Below, in pieces: positions 17,908 through 28,864 of a stretch of DNA of 64,000 nucleotides; the stretch's first letter is position 1, and each line of letters begins with the position of its first letter. Under the pieces are notes generated by a model, which was not told the DNA's origin, ran no database searches, and worked only from the letters and a program-made list of their open reading frames with translations. A program made the position numbers and the translations under genes. Source of the DNA: Opitutales bacterium (GTDB taxonomy: Bacteria > Verrucomicrobiota > Verrucomicrobiia > Opitutales > UBA953); assembly GCA_030725715.1 (NCBI GenBank), contig JANRFG010000016.1, positions 62,001 through 126,000 on the forward strand. Reading direction: 5' to 3'.

Positions 17908-18779
17908 TGGAATTGGTCGCCCTGCATCAGCGCTTCGCCGGGCGTCTGGATGATCGGGACCAGCACGGACACTTCCTGCAGGTTGTAGAGGTCACGCGAG
18001 GGGACGAGCAGGCTCTCCTTGAAGTTGCCGACCTGCGTCGCGTAAGCGCCGCCGTCGAGGTAGCCGAGGGTCAGTCCGCTGGGGAACACGCCGCCCATGC
18101 CGGTCGTGGTCACGCGGGCGGGCGTGCCGGCAGGCAGCAGGTAGTCGTACGGGATCACGCACACGCGCGCCTTGGCGGTGCCCAGCGAATTCGCGGCGAC
18201 ACCGTTGATGAGGACGATGCGGTTCTGGTCGTCGCCTTCGAGGTAGGCGGTGCACCGGAAGCCGGGGCTCGTGACGAGGTCGACCTCGCTGGTCGTCAGA
18301 TGGACGGCGGTGACGCGCCCGACGACGGTGTCGCCGAAGACGACCGGGGCGCCCGGGCGGATCCCATCGTTACGTCCCTTGCGGATCACGATGCGCTGCC
18401 ACCAGGAGGAACTGTCGCGCGTGGCCACGCGGGCGACGACGGAAAGATATTCGGCCGGCACGTTGTAGCGGGTGACCTCGCGGAGGCGGGTGTTCTCCCG
18501 GCGGACATCCTCCATGCCCTTGAGCTTGAGTTCCAAAGCGGCGTTGATGCGCGCGAGGTCACGGCCGGCGGCGACGAGTTCTTCCGAGCCCCGGCTTTTC
18601 TTCTCCCAGAAGGTGGCCAGGTCGCGCGACTTGCCGACCAAGTGCAGGGCCGGGGCTTGGAACTCGACGAAGGCCTCCCGGTTCAAACGGCGGACGGCGC
18701 TGGGCAGCAAAATCCATCCGGCCACGAAGACGGAGAGGGCGACGTAGGAGGCGCGGGCACCTTGGCGGTTCTGGTCCAT
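17904..18779 (-). CDS. mreC: Rod shape-determining protein MreC
   Basis: A 291-residue protein with an N-terminal membrane helix (about 10-28), a charged helical region (about 60-100) that would form the coiled coil, and the beta-rich MreC core. GRNDGIRPGAPVVFGDTVVGRV is the family block. It lies 24 nt downstream of mreB and overlaps mreD. It acts periplasmically as a scaffold for PBP2. Confidence 0.93.
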   Translation of the reverse strand: MDQNRQGARASYVALSVFVAGWILLPSAVRRLNREAFVEFQAPALHLVGKSRDLATFWEKKSRGSEELVAAGRDLARINAALELKLKGMEDVRRENTRLREVTRYNVPAEYLSVVARVATRDSSSWWQRIVIRKGRNDGIRPGAPVVFGDTVVGRVTAVHLTTSEVDLVTSPGFRCTAYLEGDDQNRIVLINGVAANSLGTAKARVCVIPYDYLLPAGTPARVTTTGMGGVFPSGLTLGYLDGGAYATQVGNFKESLLVPSRDLYNLQEVSVLVPIIQTPGEALMQGDQFQ

Positions 18780-18803
18780 GGCGGGAAGGCCCGCGAACGG
18801 GGC

Positions 18804-19820
18804 TTAGTCTCGACCGCTCCAGCGGGAGGAGTTGGCGAGGATCTTGCCGGTGCCGTTGACCACGGCGCAGAGGGGGTCCTCGGCGACGAAGACGGGCAGG
18901 CCGGTGGCCTCGGAGATGGCGCGGTCGATCTTCCGGATCAGCGAACCGCCGCCGGCGAGCACGATGCCGCGGTCGACGAGGTCGGAAGAAAGCTCCGGAG
19001 GGATGCGCTCGAGCGAACCCTTCAGGGCTTCGATGATCTGGTTGATGTTGTCGGCCATGGCTTCGCGGACCTCCTGGGAAGTGAGGTGGAGCTGGCGGGG
19101 CAGGCCGGTGACGTTGTCGCGGCCCTTGACCTCGAAGGTGAGCTCCTGTTCGAGCGCGTAGGCGGAGCCGATCTTGATCTTGATCTCTTCCGCGGTGCGT
19201 TCGCCGATGATCAGGTTGTACGAATTGCGGATGTACTTGATGATCGACATGTCGAACTCGTCGCCGCCGACGCGGATGGAGCGGGCGTGCACGATGCCGC
19301 CGAGGGAAAGGACGGCCACCTCGGTGGTGCCACCGCCGATGTCGACGATCATCGAGCCCGTGGGTTCTTCGACCGGCAGGCCGACGCCGATGGCGGAAGC
19401 GACCGGCTCAGGGATGGTGATGACGTCATCGGCGCCGGCGCGGTAAGCGGAATCCATGACGGCGCGACGTTCGACGGCGGTGATGCCGTAGGGCACGGCG
19501 ACGACGACGGTGAGGTTCGTGAAGAGGGACTTGCGGGCGACCTTGCCGATGAAGTAGCGGAGCATGTGCTCGCTGATCTCGAAGTCGGCGATGACGCCGT
19601 CCTTCATCGGGCGCAGGGCCTGGATGTCGCCCGGGGTGCGGCCGAGCATCATGCGGGCCTCATTGCCGACGGCGATGGGCTTGCGCGTGCTCGTGCGGAT
19701 GGCGACGACGGAAGGTTCACGGAGGACGACCCCGCGGTCCTTGAGGAACACAAGGGTGTTAGCGGTACCGAGGTCGATGCCGATGGCTTGGTTGAATAGC
19801 CCGGGGAAGCGCTTGAACAT
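18804..19820 (-). CDS. mreB: Rod shape-determining protein MreB (bacterial actin)
   Basis: A 338-residue actin homologue that organises wall synthesis at the inner membrane. The start is taken as the ATG at 19820 (MFKRFPGLF), which gives the normal amphipathic N-terminus just before the phosphate-1 loop GIDLGTANTLVF. Other hallmarks are VPYGITAVERRAV, IVDIGGGTTEVAV and GIVLAGGGSLIR. An upstream in-frame start (19886) would add 22 residues not seen in the family. First gene of mreBCD-mrdA. Confidence 0.96.
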   Translation of the reverse strand: MFKRFPGLFNQAIGIDLGTANTLVFLKDRGVVLREPSVVAIRTSTRKPIAVGNEARMMLGRTPGDIQALRPMKDGVIADFEISEHMLRYFIGKVARKSLFTNLTVVVAVPYGITAVERRAVMDSAYRAGADDVITIPEPVASAIGVGLPVEEPTGSMIVDIGGGTTEVAVLSLGGIVHARSIRVGGDEFDMSIIKYIRNSYNLIIGERTAEEIKIKIGSAYALEQELTFEVKGRDNVTGLPRQLHLTSQEVREAMADNINQIIEALKGSLERIPPELSSDLVDRGIVLAGGGSLIRKIDRAISEATGLPVFVAEDPLCAVVNGTGKILANSSRWSGRD

Positions 19821-20089
19821 CAGGGTCGTGGTGGTTTCCTTTATGAACAGTTTATTCACAGCATAGTCAAACGAAACTTCGGCCACGAAAGGCCCGTCGG
19901 GTCAGTCATAAGATTCATCCAGACAGCGAGATAGGGCGTCCTTTCGGCCTGACCACCGGACCTGTTCACATCGGCGTCCGCCGGGCTGCGCCTCCGCTGC
20001 GGCGACCCCATCGAGTCGCAGGCAACCGACAACCAGCATGGAACTTGCGACCCGGCCCGAGAATCATAATCCATCATCACCCCCACCCC
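19821..20089. promoter_or_regulatory. Divergent spacer between mreB and an oxidoreductase gene
   Basis: 269 nt. On the minus strand, TTGACT (19870-19865) lies in an AT-rich stretch 45 nt before the mreB start. A -10 at the right spacing would be TTCATA, which is poor. AAAGGA occurs further down the leader. The part nearest the oxidoreductase is GC-rich with short inverted repeats. No open frame is supported. Confidence 0.3.
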
Positions 20090-21469
20090 ATGACACCCCA
20101 GCTCGATCGTCGCTCTTTCCTCCGCCAGACCGGCATGGCCGCCGCTGCTTTCGCGGTTTCCCGCCCTTGGCTCAATTCCGCGGCCCGGACGATCTCTCCC
20201 AACGAGAAGCTGAACATCGCCGCCATCGGTTTCGGCGGCGTCGGCGGCAGCAACGTGAAGAATTCCGCCGACGAGAACATCGTCGCGCTCTGCGACCTGG
20301 ACCTCGGCCGCTGCGCCGGGACGATCAAGCAGTTCCCGAAGGCCGCTCTGTTCACCGATTTCCGCAAGATGCTCGACCAGCAGAAGGACATCGACGCGGT
20401 CATCATCGCCACGCCTGACCATTCCCACGCCTACATCGCGATGGAGTGCATGCGCCGCGGCAAGCACGTCTACGTGCAGAAACCGATCTCCCATTCCGTC
20501 TTTGAAGCCCGCATCCTCACCGAGTCGGCCCATAAATATAAGGTCGTGACCCAGATGGGCAACCAAGGCCATTCCGGCGAAGGCATCCGTCAGGTCACCG
20601 AGTGGATCGCCGCCGGACTCATCGGCAAGGTGCGCGAAGTGCACACCTGGACGAATCGTCCGATCTGGCCGCAGAGCAGCGAGATGGACCGTCCTTCGGA
20701 AGCGCAGAAAGCCCCTGAAGGCATGGACTGGGATCAGTGGTGCGGGCCGGCGCCGTTCCGTCCGTTCCACGCCTCTTATCACCCCGGCAAGTGGCGTGCC
20801 TGGTGGGATTTCGGCACCGGTTCGCTCGGCGACATGGGTTGCCACATCATCGATCCCGCCTTCATGGCGCTCGATCTGCGTTACCCGATCAGCGTCGAAG
20901 GCAACGTCTCGACCGTCTTCGAGACCTTCGGCAAGAAGACCACCGGCAAGTTCGAATCCTATCCGCGCTCCTCGGTGGTGCGCTTCAAGTTCCCGGCCCG
21001 CGGCGAGATGCCTCCGGTGACGCTTACCTGGTGGGACGGCGGCCTGATGCCGCAGCGCCCCGATGAGCTCGAAGACGACATGCCGTTCGGCGACCCCAAC
21101 GGCGGCTGTCTCTTCATCGGCGACAAAGCCAAGCTCGTGTGCGGTTGCTACGGACTCAACCCGCGCATCCTGAATCAGGATCTGCGCGACGCCTCCAAGA
21201 AGCTCGCGAAGACGCTGCCCCGTATCCCTGGCAATTCCTCCGGCCACGAGAAGGATTGGATCCGCGCCTGCAAGGGCGGACCGGCCGCTTCTTCTAATTT
21301 CGACTACTCCGGCCCGCTCTCCGAGATGGTGCTCATGGGCAACCTTGCGTCTCGCTACCCCGACCGCAAGTTGCTCTGGGACGGTCCGCAGATGCGCGTG
21401 ACCAACGACAAGGACGCCGACGCCTACGTTCGCCGCGAATACCGCAAGGGCTTCGAGCTCGGCAGCTAA
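20090..21469 (+). CDS. Tat-exported Gfo/Idh/MocA-family oxidoreductase
   Basis: A 459-residue protein. The N-terminus (from the ATG at 20090) has a twin-arginine signal, DRRSFLRQTGMAAAAFAV, so it is likely exported with its cofactor bound. The Rossmann loop is IGFGGVGGSN, and the catalytic EKP motif of the family appears as QKP in VYVQKPISH, as is usual in the PVC Tat-exported subgroup. Family members oxidise or reduce sugars with NAD(P); no substrate can be given. It is not in an obvious operon. Confidence 0.87.
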   Translation: MTPQLDRRSFLRQTGMAAAAFAVSRPWLNSAARTISPNEKLNIAAIGFGGVGGSNVKNSADENIVALCDLDLGRCAGTIKQFPKAALFTDFRKMLDQQKDIDAVIIATPDHSHAYIAMECMRRGKHVYVQKPISHSVFEARILTESAHKYKVVTQMGNQGHSGEGIRQVTEWIAAGLIGKVREVHTWTNRPIWPQSSEMDRPSEAQKAPEGMDWDQWCGPAPFRPFHASYHPGKWRAWWDFGTGSLGDMGCHIIDPAFMALDLRYPISVEGNVSTVFETFGKKTTGKFESYPRSSVVRFKFPARGEMPPVTLTWWDGGLMPQRPDELEDDMPFGDPNGGCLFIGDKAKLVCGCYGLNPRILNQDLRDASKKLAKTLPRIPGNSSGHEKDWIRACKGGPAASSNFDYSGPLSEMVLMGNLASRYPDRKLLWDGPQMRVTNDKDADAYVRREYRKGFELGS

Positions 21470-21475
21470 GCCGGC

Positions 21476-22441
21476 TTAGCGCAGCGCGAGGAACGCCAGG
21501 ATCGTGCCGCCCAAGGCGATACGATACCAGGCGAACACGCCCAGCCCGTTCCGCGAGACGTAGCCCACCAGCCACTTCACGGACACGAAGGCCGTGACCG
21601 CTGCGACCAGCAGGCCGACGCTCGCCGGGCCCGCAGGGTAGACCTGGGGGAGGGCAGGGCCGAGCGACCACATCTTGTAGACCGATGCCGCTGAAAGGGT
21701 GAGCAGACCGACCAGGAAGGAGAACTCCGTGGAGGCCGCATGGGAAAGACCGGCTAAACGTCCGCCGAGGATGGTCGCGAGCGAACGGCTCGTGCCTGGG
21801 ATCAAGGCGAAGCACTGACACAGACCGACGGTCAACGCCGGACGCCAGCCGATCGCAGCGACCTCGTCGGCGGACTCAGCGGCCTTCTTCGGCAGAAGAT
21901 GTTCGGCGACCAGGATGACCAGTCCGCCGACGACCAAAGCGGCCGCCACGACTTCGACCGAGAAAAGATAGGCCGAGATGATGTCCTTGAACAAGAAGCC
22001 GAGCAGGGCGACCGGGAGGAACGCGACGAGGATCGCGGAGGCGAGGGAGATGGACTGGCCGTCGCCGCGGCAAAGCCCCGTCAGCACGCCACGGACGCGT
22101 CCGAAGAACGCCACGAGCACGGCGAGGATCGCGCCGAGCTGGATGATGACGATGTAATCATCGGCGACACGTTCCATCGAGACCGCCCGGCCCTTGCGAT
22201 CGGTGACGCCCGATACGGTGACATCGGCGAACTTCGGGACGCCGAGCAGGCTGTCACTGAGGATCATATGACCGGTCGAACTCACCGGCAGGAATTCCGT
22301 GACGCCTTCGACCGTGCCGGTGATGACGGCGCGCGCATAGGTGAACTCACGTCGCATTTCTTCAGGCGGCACCGTCGGACCATGACCTGCGGAAGCGGGT
22401 AGGGAGGACAGCAGCCACAGACCGAAGGCGAGACGAAGCAT
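21476..22441 (-). CDS. uppP: Undecaprenyl-diphosphatase UppP/BacA
   Basis: A 321-residue membrane protein that recycles undecaprenyl pyrophosphate for wall synthesis. Signature blocks are [14 protein letters not shown] and [11 protein letters not shown]. Relative to typical UppP (about 265-280 residues) it has an N-terminal extension (residues 1-28) resembling a signal peptide, ending PASAGHG. A later Met29 ([11 protein letters not shown]) would give the usual N-terminus. It is convergent with the oxidoreductase gene, with a 6-nt gap. Confidence 0.93.
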   Translation of the reverse strand: MLRLAFGLWLLSSLPASAGHGPTVPPEEMRREFTYARAVITGTVEGVTEFLPVSSTGHMILSDSLLGVPKFADVTVSGVTDRKGRAVSMERVADDYIVIIQLGAILAVLVAFFGRVRGVLTGLCRGDGQSISLASAILVAFLPVALLGFLFKDIISAYLFSVEVVAAALVVGGLVILVAEHLLPKKAAESADEVAAIGWRPALTVGLCQCFALIPGTSRSLATILGGRLAGLSHAASTEFSFLVGLLTLSAASVYKMWSLGPALPQVYPAGPASVGLLVAAVTAFVSVKWLVGYVSRNGLGVFAWYRIALGGTILAFLALR

Positions 22442-22542
22442 GGCCGAGCATTAGGCTCATGACCGTGTGGGGGCAAGGAAAGCCGTCAAAAGCCCTTGTC
22501 GCTTGCCCTTGGGTAAGGTTCTCGCTTTATGCAGGCATCACC

Positions 22543-23778
<1,236 letters not shown>

Positions 23779-23780
23779 CC

Positions 23781-24656
23781 ATGGCGGCGGCTTCGATGAC
23801 GGGTTTCGGACGCGCGGAGATCGATCTCCCCGGTGTCCGCCTTTCGGTCGAGATCGCCACGGTAAATCAGAAGAATCTGCAGGTCTCGGTCTTCGGTCCC
23901 GAAGCCTGGCCGGCCCTCGAATCTACCGCCTCCGCCTGGATCCGCGCTCGCTTGCAGCGCGGCAAGGTGACCGCTCGCGTGACGCAAGCCGCGGCTTCCG
24001 CGCAGCAGCGTCAATGGGATGCGGAGTCCGTGGCCGGCAGCCTGGACGAACTCGCCAAGATCGCCGCCCGTTGCGGAGTCGCGTTCGCTCCGGACGCCGA
24101 CCTGTTGCATCGTCTGGCTGAAGGCAGTCGACGTCCGACGGTCGTCCTGCCTCCGCTGGCCGAAGTCGAAGCGGCCGTCCAGAAGGCTTTCGATGAGGCC
24201 CTGCGGAACCTAGTCGCCATGCGGCAGGCCGAAGGGGCCGCCCTGGCCAAGGATCTCGAAGCACGGCTCACTAAGATCTCCACGATGGTGGCGGACATGG
24301 AACTCGCCGAGAAGGCCGCTCCGGTCAGGCATCGGGACGCCATGCTCAAGCGGCTGAAGGAAGCCGGGCTATCCTTGGACGTATCCGATGACCGGGTACT
24401 CAGAGAGCTGGCCTTGTTCGCGGACCGGTCGGACATCACCGAAGAGGTCGTCCGCCTCCGCAGCCATGTCGCCCAATTTTCAGCCGAACTCAGCCAGCCG
24501 AACAGCGGGCGTAAGCTGGATTTCCTGATTCAGGAACTCCTCCGGGAAGTGAACACCATCGGCAGCAAAGCGGCCGAAATCGCCACGACCAAGCAGGTTT
24601 TGGAGGCGAAAACCGAGATCGAGCGCATCCGGGAGCAGGTCCAGAACCTGGAGTGA
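23781..24656 (+). CDS. yicC: YicC-family endoribonuclease-like protein
   Basis: A 291-residue protein with the family opening SMTGFGRAE, the central block (EGAALAKDLEARL), and the C-terminal DUF1732 end (GRKLDFLIQELLREVNTIGSKA). E. coli YicC is reported to cleave RNA, including the small RNA RyhB. It is translated 2 nt after trpB, and an HU-like gene follows after 70 nt. Confidence 0.93.
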   Translation: MAAASMTGFGRAEIDLPGVRLSVEIATVNQKNLQVSVFGPEAWPALESTASAWIRARLQRGKVTARVTQAAASAQQRQWDAESVAGSLDELAKIAARCGVAFAPDADLLHRLAEGSRRPTVVLPPLAEVEAAVQKAFDEALRNLVAMRQAEGAALAKDLEARLTKISTMVADMELAEKAAPVRHRDAMLKRLKEAGLSLDVSDDRVLRELALFADRSDITEEVVRLRSHVAQFSAELSQPNSGRKLDFLIQELLREVNTIGSKAAEIATTKQVLEAKTEIERIREQVQNLE

Positions 24657-24726
24657 GGTTTTTTAGGGTGTGGTATTGCCACGACCGCTTTCCCATGCCT
24701 TTGTCTATCAACACTTACGCTACGTC

Positions 24727-25059
24727 ATGTCCAACAACCTTACCAAGCGCGACATCGTCCTGAAGATTTTCACGGACAAGGGTTACCCCCAGAAGCATAT
24801 CCGCGACTCGGTCCAGATGACCTTGGACGCCATCAGCGAGGCTTTGCTCGCGGGCCGTGACGTCGAGCTCCGTAACTTCGGCGTGTTCCAGGTCCAGGTC
24901 CGCAAGAGCCGCATCGGCCGTAATCCGAACCGTCCCGAGACGGACGTGGTCATCCCGAAGCGCGCGGTCATCAAGTTCAAGGCCGGCAAGGAACTGAAGG
25001 CCAAGCTCAAGTCGATCGACGTCGAGAAGCCCGCTAAGCCTGAGCAGCCGCAGCAGTAA
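24727..25059 (+). CDS. HU/IHF-family DNA-binding protein
   Basis: A 110-residue nucleoid protein. The N-terminal helices (LTKRDIVLKIF) lead to the family core ELRNFGVFQVQVRKSRIGRNPN with the IGRNP beta-arm, followed by VVIPKRAVIKFKAGKELK. A short Lys/Pro/Gln tail (VEKPAKPEQPQQ) extends past the normal HU end. The start is the ATG at 24727, giving the standard length. The 70-nt leader includes TTTTTTAGGG right after the yicC stop and may hold its own promoter. Confidence 0.93.
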   Translation: MSNNLTKRDIVLKIFTDKGYPQKHIRDSVQMTLDAISEALLAGRDVELRNFGVFQVQVRKSRIGRNPNRPETDVVIPKRAVIKFKAGKELKAKLKSIDVEKPAKPEQPQQ

Positions 25060-25070
25060 TCCGCGCCGCG

Positions 25071-26408
25071 ATGTCCGACATTCGAACGCTCCCCGGTTTC
25101 CGGGAGTTCTATCCCGAAGACCGTGCGGTCTTGGGTCACATCATGGACGTCTGGCGTCGCGCCTGCCGTCGTTACGGTTTCCGCGAGTGGGAATCCCCCG
25201 TGCTGGAGCCGCTCGAACTCTTCACCGAGAAATCGGGCGAAGAAATCGTCCGCCAGCTGTTCAATTTCGAAGATAAGGGAGGCCGCAAGGTCAGCCTGCG
25301 TCCCGAGATGACCCCGTCGCTGGCCCGCATGGTCGGCGCCAAGGCCAACGGCATGCCCAAGCCCATCCGCTGGTTCGCGATCGGCGAGAACTACCGCTAC
25401 GAGAAGCCCCAGAAGGGCCGTCTCCGTTCGTTCTACCAACTTAACGCCGACCTTCTCGGTGAAGCCGGCCCCGCGGCCGACGCCGAGATCATCGCCCTCT
25501 GCGCCGACTGCCTGCTCGGCTTCGGCCTGACGCAGCAGGATTTCCGTATCCGCGTCTCCGATCGCACGCTCTGGTTCCGTTACCTCGCCAGCCTCGGCGT
25601 CCCCGAAGCCCAGGCGGTCGCCGTCCTCGGCGTCGTCGACAAGCTTGAGCGCGGCTCACCCAAGGATCTCCTCGACGCCATGACCGCGGCGCTCGCCGGA
25701 ACTTCCGTCGATCCCGTCAAGGCGTTGGAGTCCGCGCGCACTTTCGCGAATACGAAGTCGCTCGCCGATATCGAGAAGCTCGCCGCCGGCGACGCCGCGA
25801 TGACCGAGCGTCTGGCTGAGTGGAAGCATCTCCTCGGTACGCTCACCACCATGGGCTTCGGCGAGTGCGTCGCCATCGACCTGACCATCGTCCGCGGCCT
25901 GGCTTATTACACCGGCTTCGTCTTCGAAGCCTTCGAGACCGGCGGCGAAGCCCGCGCCCTCGCGGGTGGTGGCCGCTACGACGCCTTGGTCAAGAAACTG
26001 GGCGGTCCGGACCTGCCGGCCGTCGGTTTCGGCATGGGTGACGTCACCATGCGTGATTTGCTGGAGTTCAAGAAACTGATCCCGGCCTATGCCGACGGAC
26101 CTGATTTCTATGTCATGATCCTCGGCGACGACGCCCGGAACGCGGCGCTGGAAGACATCGCGAACCTCCGCCGTGCCGGTTTCCGCGTGGAGTATAACCT
26201 CAAGGACGGCAAGTTCCCCAAGCTCATCCAGGCCGCCGAAGCCGCCGGCTCCAAGTATGCGCTCGTCTACGGCGGCAGCGAAGTCGCCAAGGGCGTCGCG
26301 AAGGTCCGCAGTCTCGCCGATCGCTCGGAGGCCGAAGTGCCGCGCACGGACCTCGTCCCGGCGCTCCGCGCGGTGCTCGAGGAAGGCATGCGCGCCATCC
26401 AGCCCTGA
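25071..26408 (+). CDS. hisS: Histidyl-tRNA synthetase
   Basis: A 445-residue class II aminoacyl-tRNA synthetase. Motif 2 region FAIGENYRYEKPQKGRLRSFYQ, the histidine-specific LAYYTGFVFEAF block, and motif 3 GGGRYDAL are all visible, followed by the HGTP anticodon-binding domain. It lies 11 nt after the HU-like gene, with murJ 4 nt downstream. Confidence 0.96.
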   Translation: MSDIRTLPGFREFYPEDRAVLGHIMDVWRRACRRYGFREWESPVLEPLELFTEKSGEEIVRQLFNFEDKGGRKVSLRPEMTPSLARMVGAKANGMPKPIRWFAIGENYRYEKPQKGRLRSFYQLNADLLGEAGPAADAEIIALCADCLLGFGLTQQDFRIRVSDRTLWFRYLASLGVPEAQAVAVLGVVDKLERGSPKDLLDAMTAALAGTSVDPVKALESARTFANTKSLADIEKLAAGDAAMTERLAEWKHLLGTLTTMGFGECVAIDLTIVRGLAYYTGFVFEAFETGGEARALAGGGRYDALVKKLGGPDLPAVGFGMGDVTMRDLLEFKKLIPAYADGPDFYVMILGDDARNAALEDIANLRRAGFRVEYNLKDGKFPKLIQAAEAAGSKYALVYGGSEVAKGVAKVRSLADRSEAEVPRTDLVPALRAVLEEGMRAIQP

Positions 26409-26412
26409 GCTC

Positions 26413-27996
26413 ATGACCGAGCAGACGCGCCAGTACCAGGCCATGGCGAAGACCGCCTCCTGGACGATGGTCTCGCGCGTCCTCGGCCTGGTCCGCGACC
26501 AGCTGACCGCCGCGGTCTTCGGCGCCTCGGCCATCGGCTCGGCCTTCGTCATTGCTTTCCAGATCCCGAATCTCTTCCGGCGTCTGCTCGGCGAGGGCGC
26601 GCTGACCGCGGCCATCGTGCCCGTGCTCGCGGACAAATCCGTCAAGGACGGCAAACTGGCTTCGTTCGGCTTCCTTAATTTCGTCCTGCGCAAGGTGCTG
26701 CCTTGGATGGTCGGCCTGACGCTCATCGGCATCGGCGTGGCGCTGGCCTACGCCTTCGCTTCGGCCGGCAAGATCGAGGCGGCCGTGCTCACCGCGATCT
26801 GCATGCCGTATATGCCGCTCATCTGCGTGGCTGCCTTGTTCACGTCGGCGGTGAATCTCTCCGGACGCTTCGGTCTGGCGGAGATCGCATCGGGAGTGCT
26901 GAACCTCTGCATGATCGTGGCCTTGGGCGTGTTCGGGGAGAACTTCGCCTCGAGCGACATGGACAAGGCCGTCTGGCTCTGCCTCGGGGCCTTGATCGGA
27001 GGCTGCTTCCAGCTGCTGATCCCGCTCTGGGGTCTGCGCCGCGAAGGCTGGCGCCCAGGTCTGCTCCATGTCGACGAAGCCGCGTGGAAGACCCTCAGCA
27101 TCGCGTTCCTGCCGGCTGCGCTCGGGGCCGGTGTGCAGCAGATCAACGTCCTCATTTCACGCGGATTGGCCTTCAACGTGAGCGACGCGGGCCTGATGTA
27201 TTACTACATCGCCAATCGCATCGTCGAACTCCCCATCGGACTGTTCTCGGCTTCGATCGCCGTCGTCATCTTCCCTGCGCTCGCGACCGCCTTCGCCAGC
27301 CGCGACGTCCCGGCTTTGGCACGCAACTACGGACGCGGCATGCGTCTCGTGCTGGCGATCAATGTCGGCGCCGCCTTCGGGCTGATCGCGCTCGCGGTCC
27401 CGATCGTCCAGCTCCTGTTCAATTACGGCAACTTCGGCTCGGGCGACTGCGTCCACACCAGCCGGCTGCTCGTGATCTTCGCCTTGGCCATGCCATTCTA
27501 CGCGATGATCTCGATCGTCACGCGGGCCCTGAACGTCGCCGGACGGACCGAGGCCACGCTGATCGCCGCCATCCATGCGCTGGTCGTGAACGCCACCGGG
27601 TCGGTCTTGGCGGTCTGGATGGACCACGGGGTCGAAGGCCTCGCCTGGGCGAACGCCGTCTCGACGCTCTGGCAGTATTTCGTGCTGCGCCACTATCTGA
27701 AGAAGCATGCCCCGGAGTTCCTCGCCGAGAGCCTGCTCAAGCCCGCCTTGCAGGTACTCGCCGGTTCCGTCCTCCTCGCCGTCGTGGCGTTCCAGGGGTA
27801 CGCCTTCCTGCACAATGTCCTAGACGGACACTTTAATGAGAAGATCAACCTCGTGGTCTCCATGGGTCTCGCGGGCGGCGCGGGCATGGCAATCTACGCG
27901 ATCTTCCTGGATAAGCTCGGCTATCCGGAACGAGATCTGTTGCGTGGCTATGCCAACAAGGTCCTGCGCCTTTTCGGACTGCAGCTCAGGGCTTGA
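26413..27996 (+). CDS. murJ: Lipid II flippase MurJ
   Basis: A 527-residue, 13-14 helix membrane protein of the MviN/MOP family that moves lipid II across the inner membrane. Diagnostic are SWTMVSRVLGLVRDQLTAAVFG at the start, PNLFRRLLGEGALTAA, and the later RGLAFNVSDAGLMYYYIANRIVELPIGLF block. The start is the ATG at 26413, 4 nt after hisS. The end overlaps the convergent amidase gene by 11 nt. Confidence 0.95.
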   Translation: MTEQTRQYQAMAKTASWTMVSRVLGLVRDQLTAAVFGASAIGSAFVIAFQIPNLFRRLLGEGALTAAIVPVLADKSVKDGKLASFGFLNFVLRKVLPWMVGLTLIGIGVALAYAFASAGKIEAAVLTAICMPYMPLICVAALFTSAVNLSGRFGLAEIASGVLNLCMIVALGVFGENFASSDMDKAVWLCLGALIGGCFQLLIPLWGLRREGWRPGLLHVDEAAWKTLSIAFLPAALGAGVQQINVLISRGLAFNVSDAGLMYYYIANRIVELPIGLFSASIAVVIFPALATAFASRDVPALARNYGRGMRLVLAINVGAAFGLIALAVPIVQLLFNYGNFGSGDCVHTSRLLVIFALAMPFYAMISIVTRALNVAGRTEATLIAAIHALVVNATGSVLAVWMDHGVEGLAWANAVSTLWQYFVLRHYLKKHAPEFLAESLLKPALQVLAGSVLLAVVAFQGYAFLHNVLDGHFNEKINLVVSMGLAGGAGMAIYAIFLDKLGYPERDLLRGYANKVLRLFGLQLRA

Positions 27997-28864
27997 TCGT
28001 CAAAGAGCGATAGGCCGGCGACTGGTAGCGACGGATGAGGCATTCGAGGATCGCCGTGCATTCGACGTCGATGATGCCGTCGATCTTCGCGGGTCGGAAG
28101 TGTCGCTGGAAGGCCTCGACCGCCAGCTTCAGGCCGGCTTCGTCAGGCCCGACGGCATAGCCGTAGTCCGTCAGCAGCCGGCGGAAAATAGCCGGCGTGG
28201 CGATCCGACCGCTGGCAAGGCGTTCCTTGAGCTCATCAGGCAGCGGTGAGGCGCCGACGCCGAGCCTGGCGAGCCTGGCCCAGGGAAACTTTGATCCCGG
28301 GTCGATCTTACGACCGACCGCGATGTCCGAATGGGCGACCACGTTCCAAGGCTTGATGTCATGACGTCGGATGATCTCCGCGCACAAAGCGAAGATGATG
28401 TCCGCCTGGGCGTCGGAGTAAGGATAGACGTTACCGTCGTAGTTGATGATCTCGATGCCGATGGAGTGATGGTTGAGGCCTTCAAGCTTACCCCAGGAAC
28501 TCTTACCCGCATGGTAGGCAGTCATGTCCTCGGGGACCATCCGGATGACCCGAGGCTTGACCTCGTCGGTCACCACATAATGGACGCCGACCCGATGCTT
28601 CGGGTCCTTGCCTTGGAGGATGTCCAGGGAGGAGGGCAGGGAGCCCGCCGTGTGGTGTAGGACCAGCACGGTCACGGGCTGCTGGCGAGCTTCGCAGCCG
28701 AGGGAAGTCGGACCTTGCTCGATCGTCAGCCCCGTGAACGACGGCTTAGCCTCTGGCTTCGTCGGAAGCTCCACAACCGGCGCCGTCGCGCATCCGGTGA
28801 AAAACGCCATCAATACCGATGATATCGCAAGTTGGCGGGAATATGAGCGAATCAAGGCAATCAT
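27986..28864 (-). CDS. N-acetylmuramoyl-L-alanine amidase lipoprotein (AmiD-like)
   Basis: A 292-residue zinc amidase that cleaves the sugar-peptide bond of peptidoglycan. The N-terminus has a lipobox, FFTGCAT (Cys near residue 25), so it is a lipid-anchored envelope protein. The Amidase_2 domain shows VLVLHHTAG, NHHSIGIEIIN and the AHSDIAVGRKIDPG block, whose His and Asp would complete the zinc site. The C-terminal 90 residues resemble a small peptidoglycan-binding helical domain. It may take part in wall recycling. Confidence 0.92.
   Translation of the reverse strand: MIALIRSYSRQLAISSVLMAFFTGCATAPVVELPTKPEAKPSFTGLTIEQGPTSLGCEARQQPVTVLVLHHTAGSLPSSLDILQGKDPKHRVGVHYVVTDEVKPRVIRMVPEDMTAYHAGKSSWGKLEGLNHHSIGIEIINYDGNVYPYSDAQADIIFALCAEIIRRHDIKPWNVVAHSDIAVGRKIDPGSKFPWARLARLGVGASPLPDELKERLASGRIATPAIFRRLLTDYGYAVGPDEAGLKLAVEAFQRHFRPAKIDGIIDVECTAILECLIRRYQSPAYRSLTIKP

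Noticed and set aside
17913-19799. A 628-codon plus-strand frame across mreC and mreB
   Set aside because: It is antisense to two well-supported genes and its translation is Asp/Gly/Val-rich with no domain, as are similar long frames at 15479-17317, 30090-32114 and 58073-59692.
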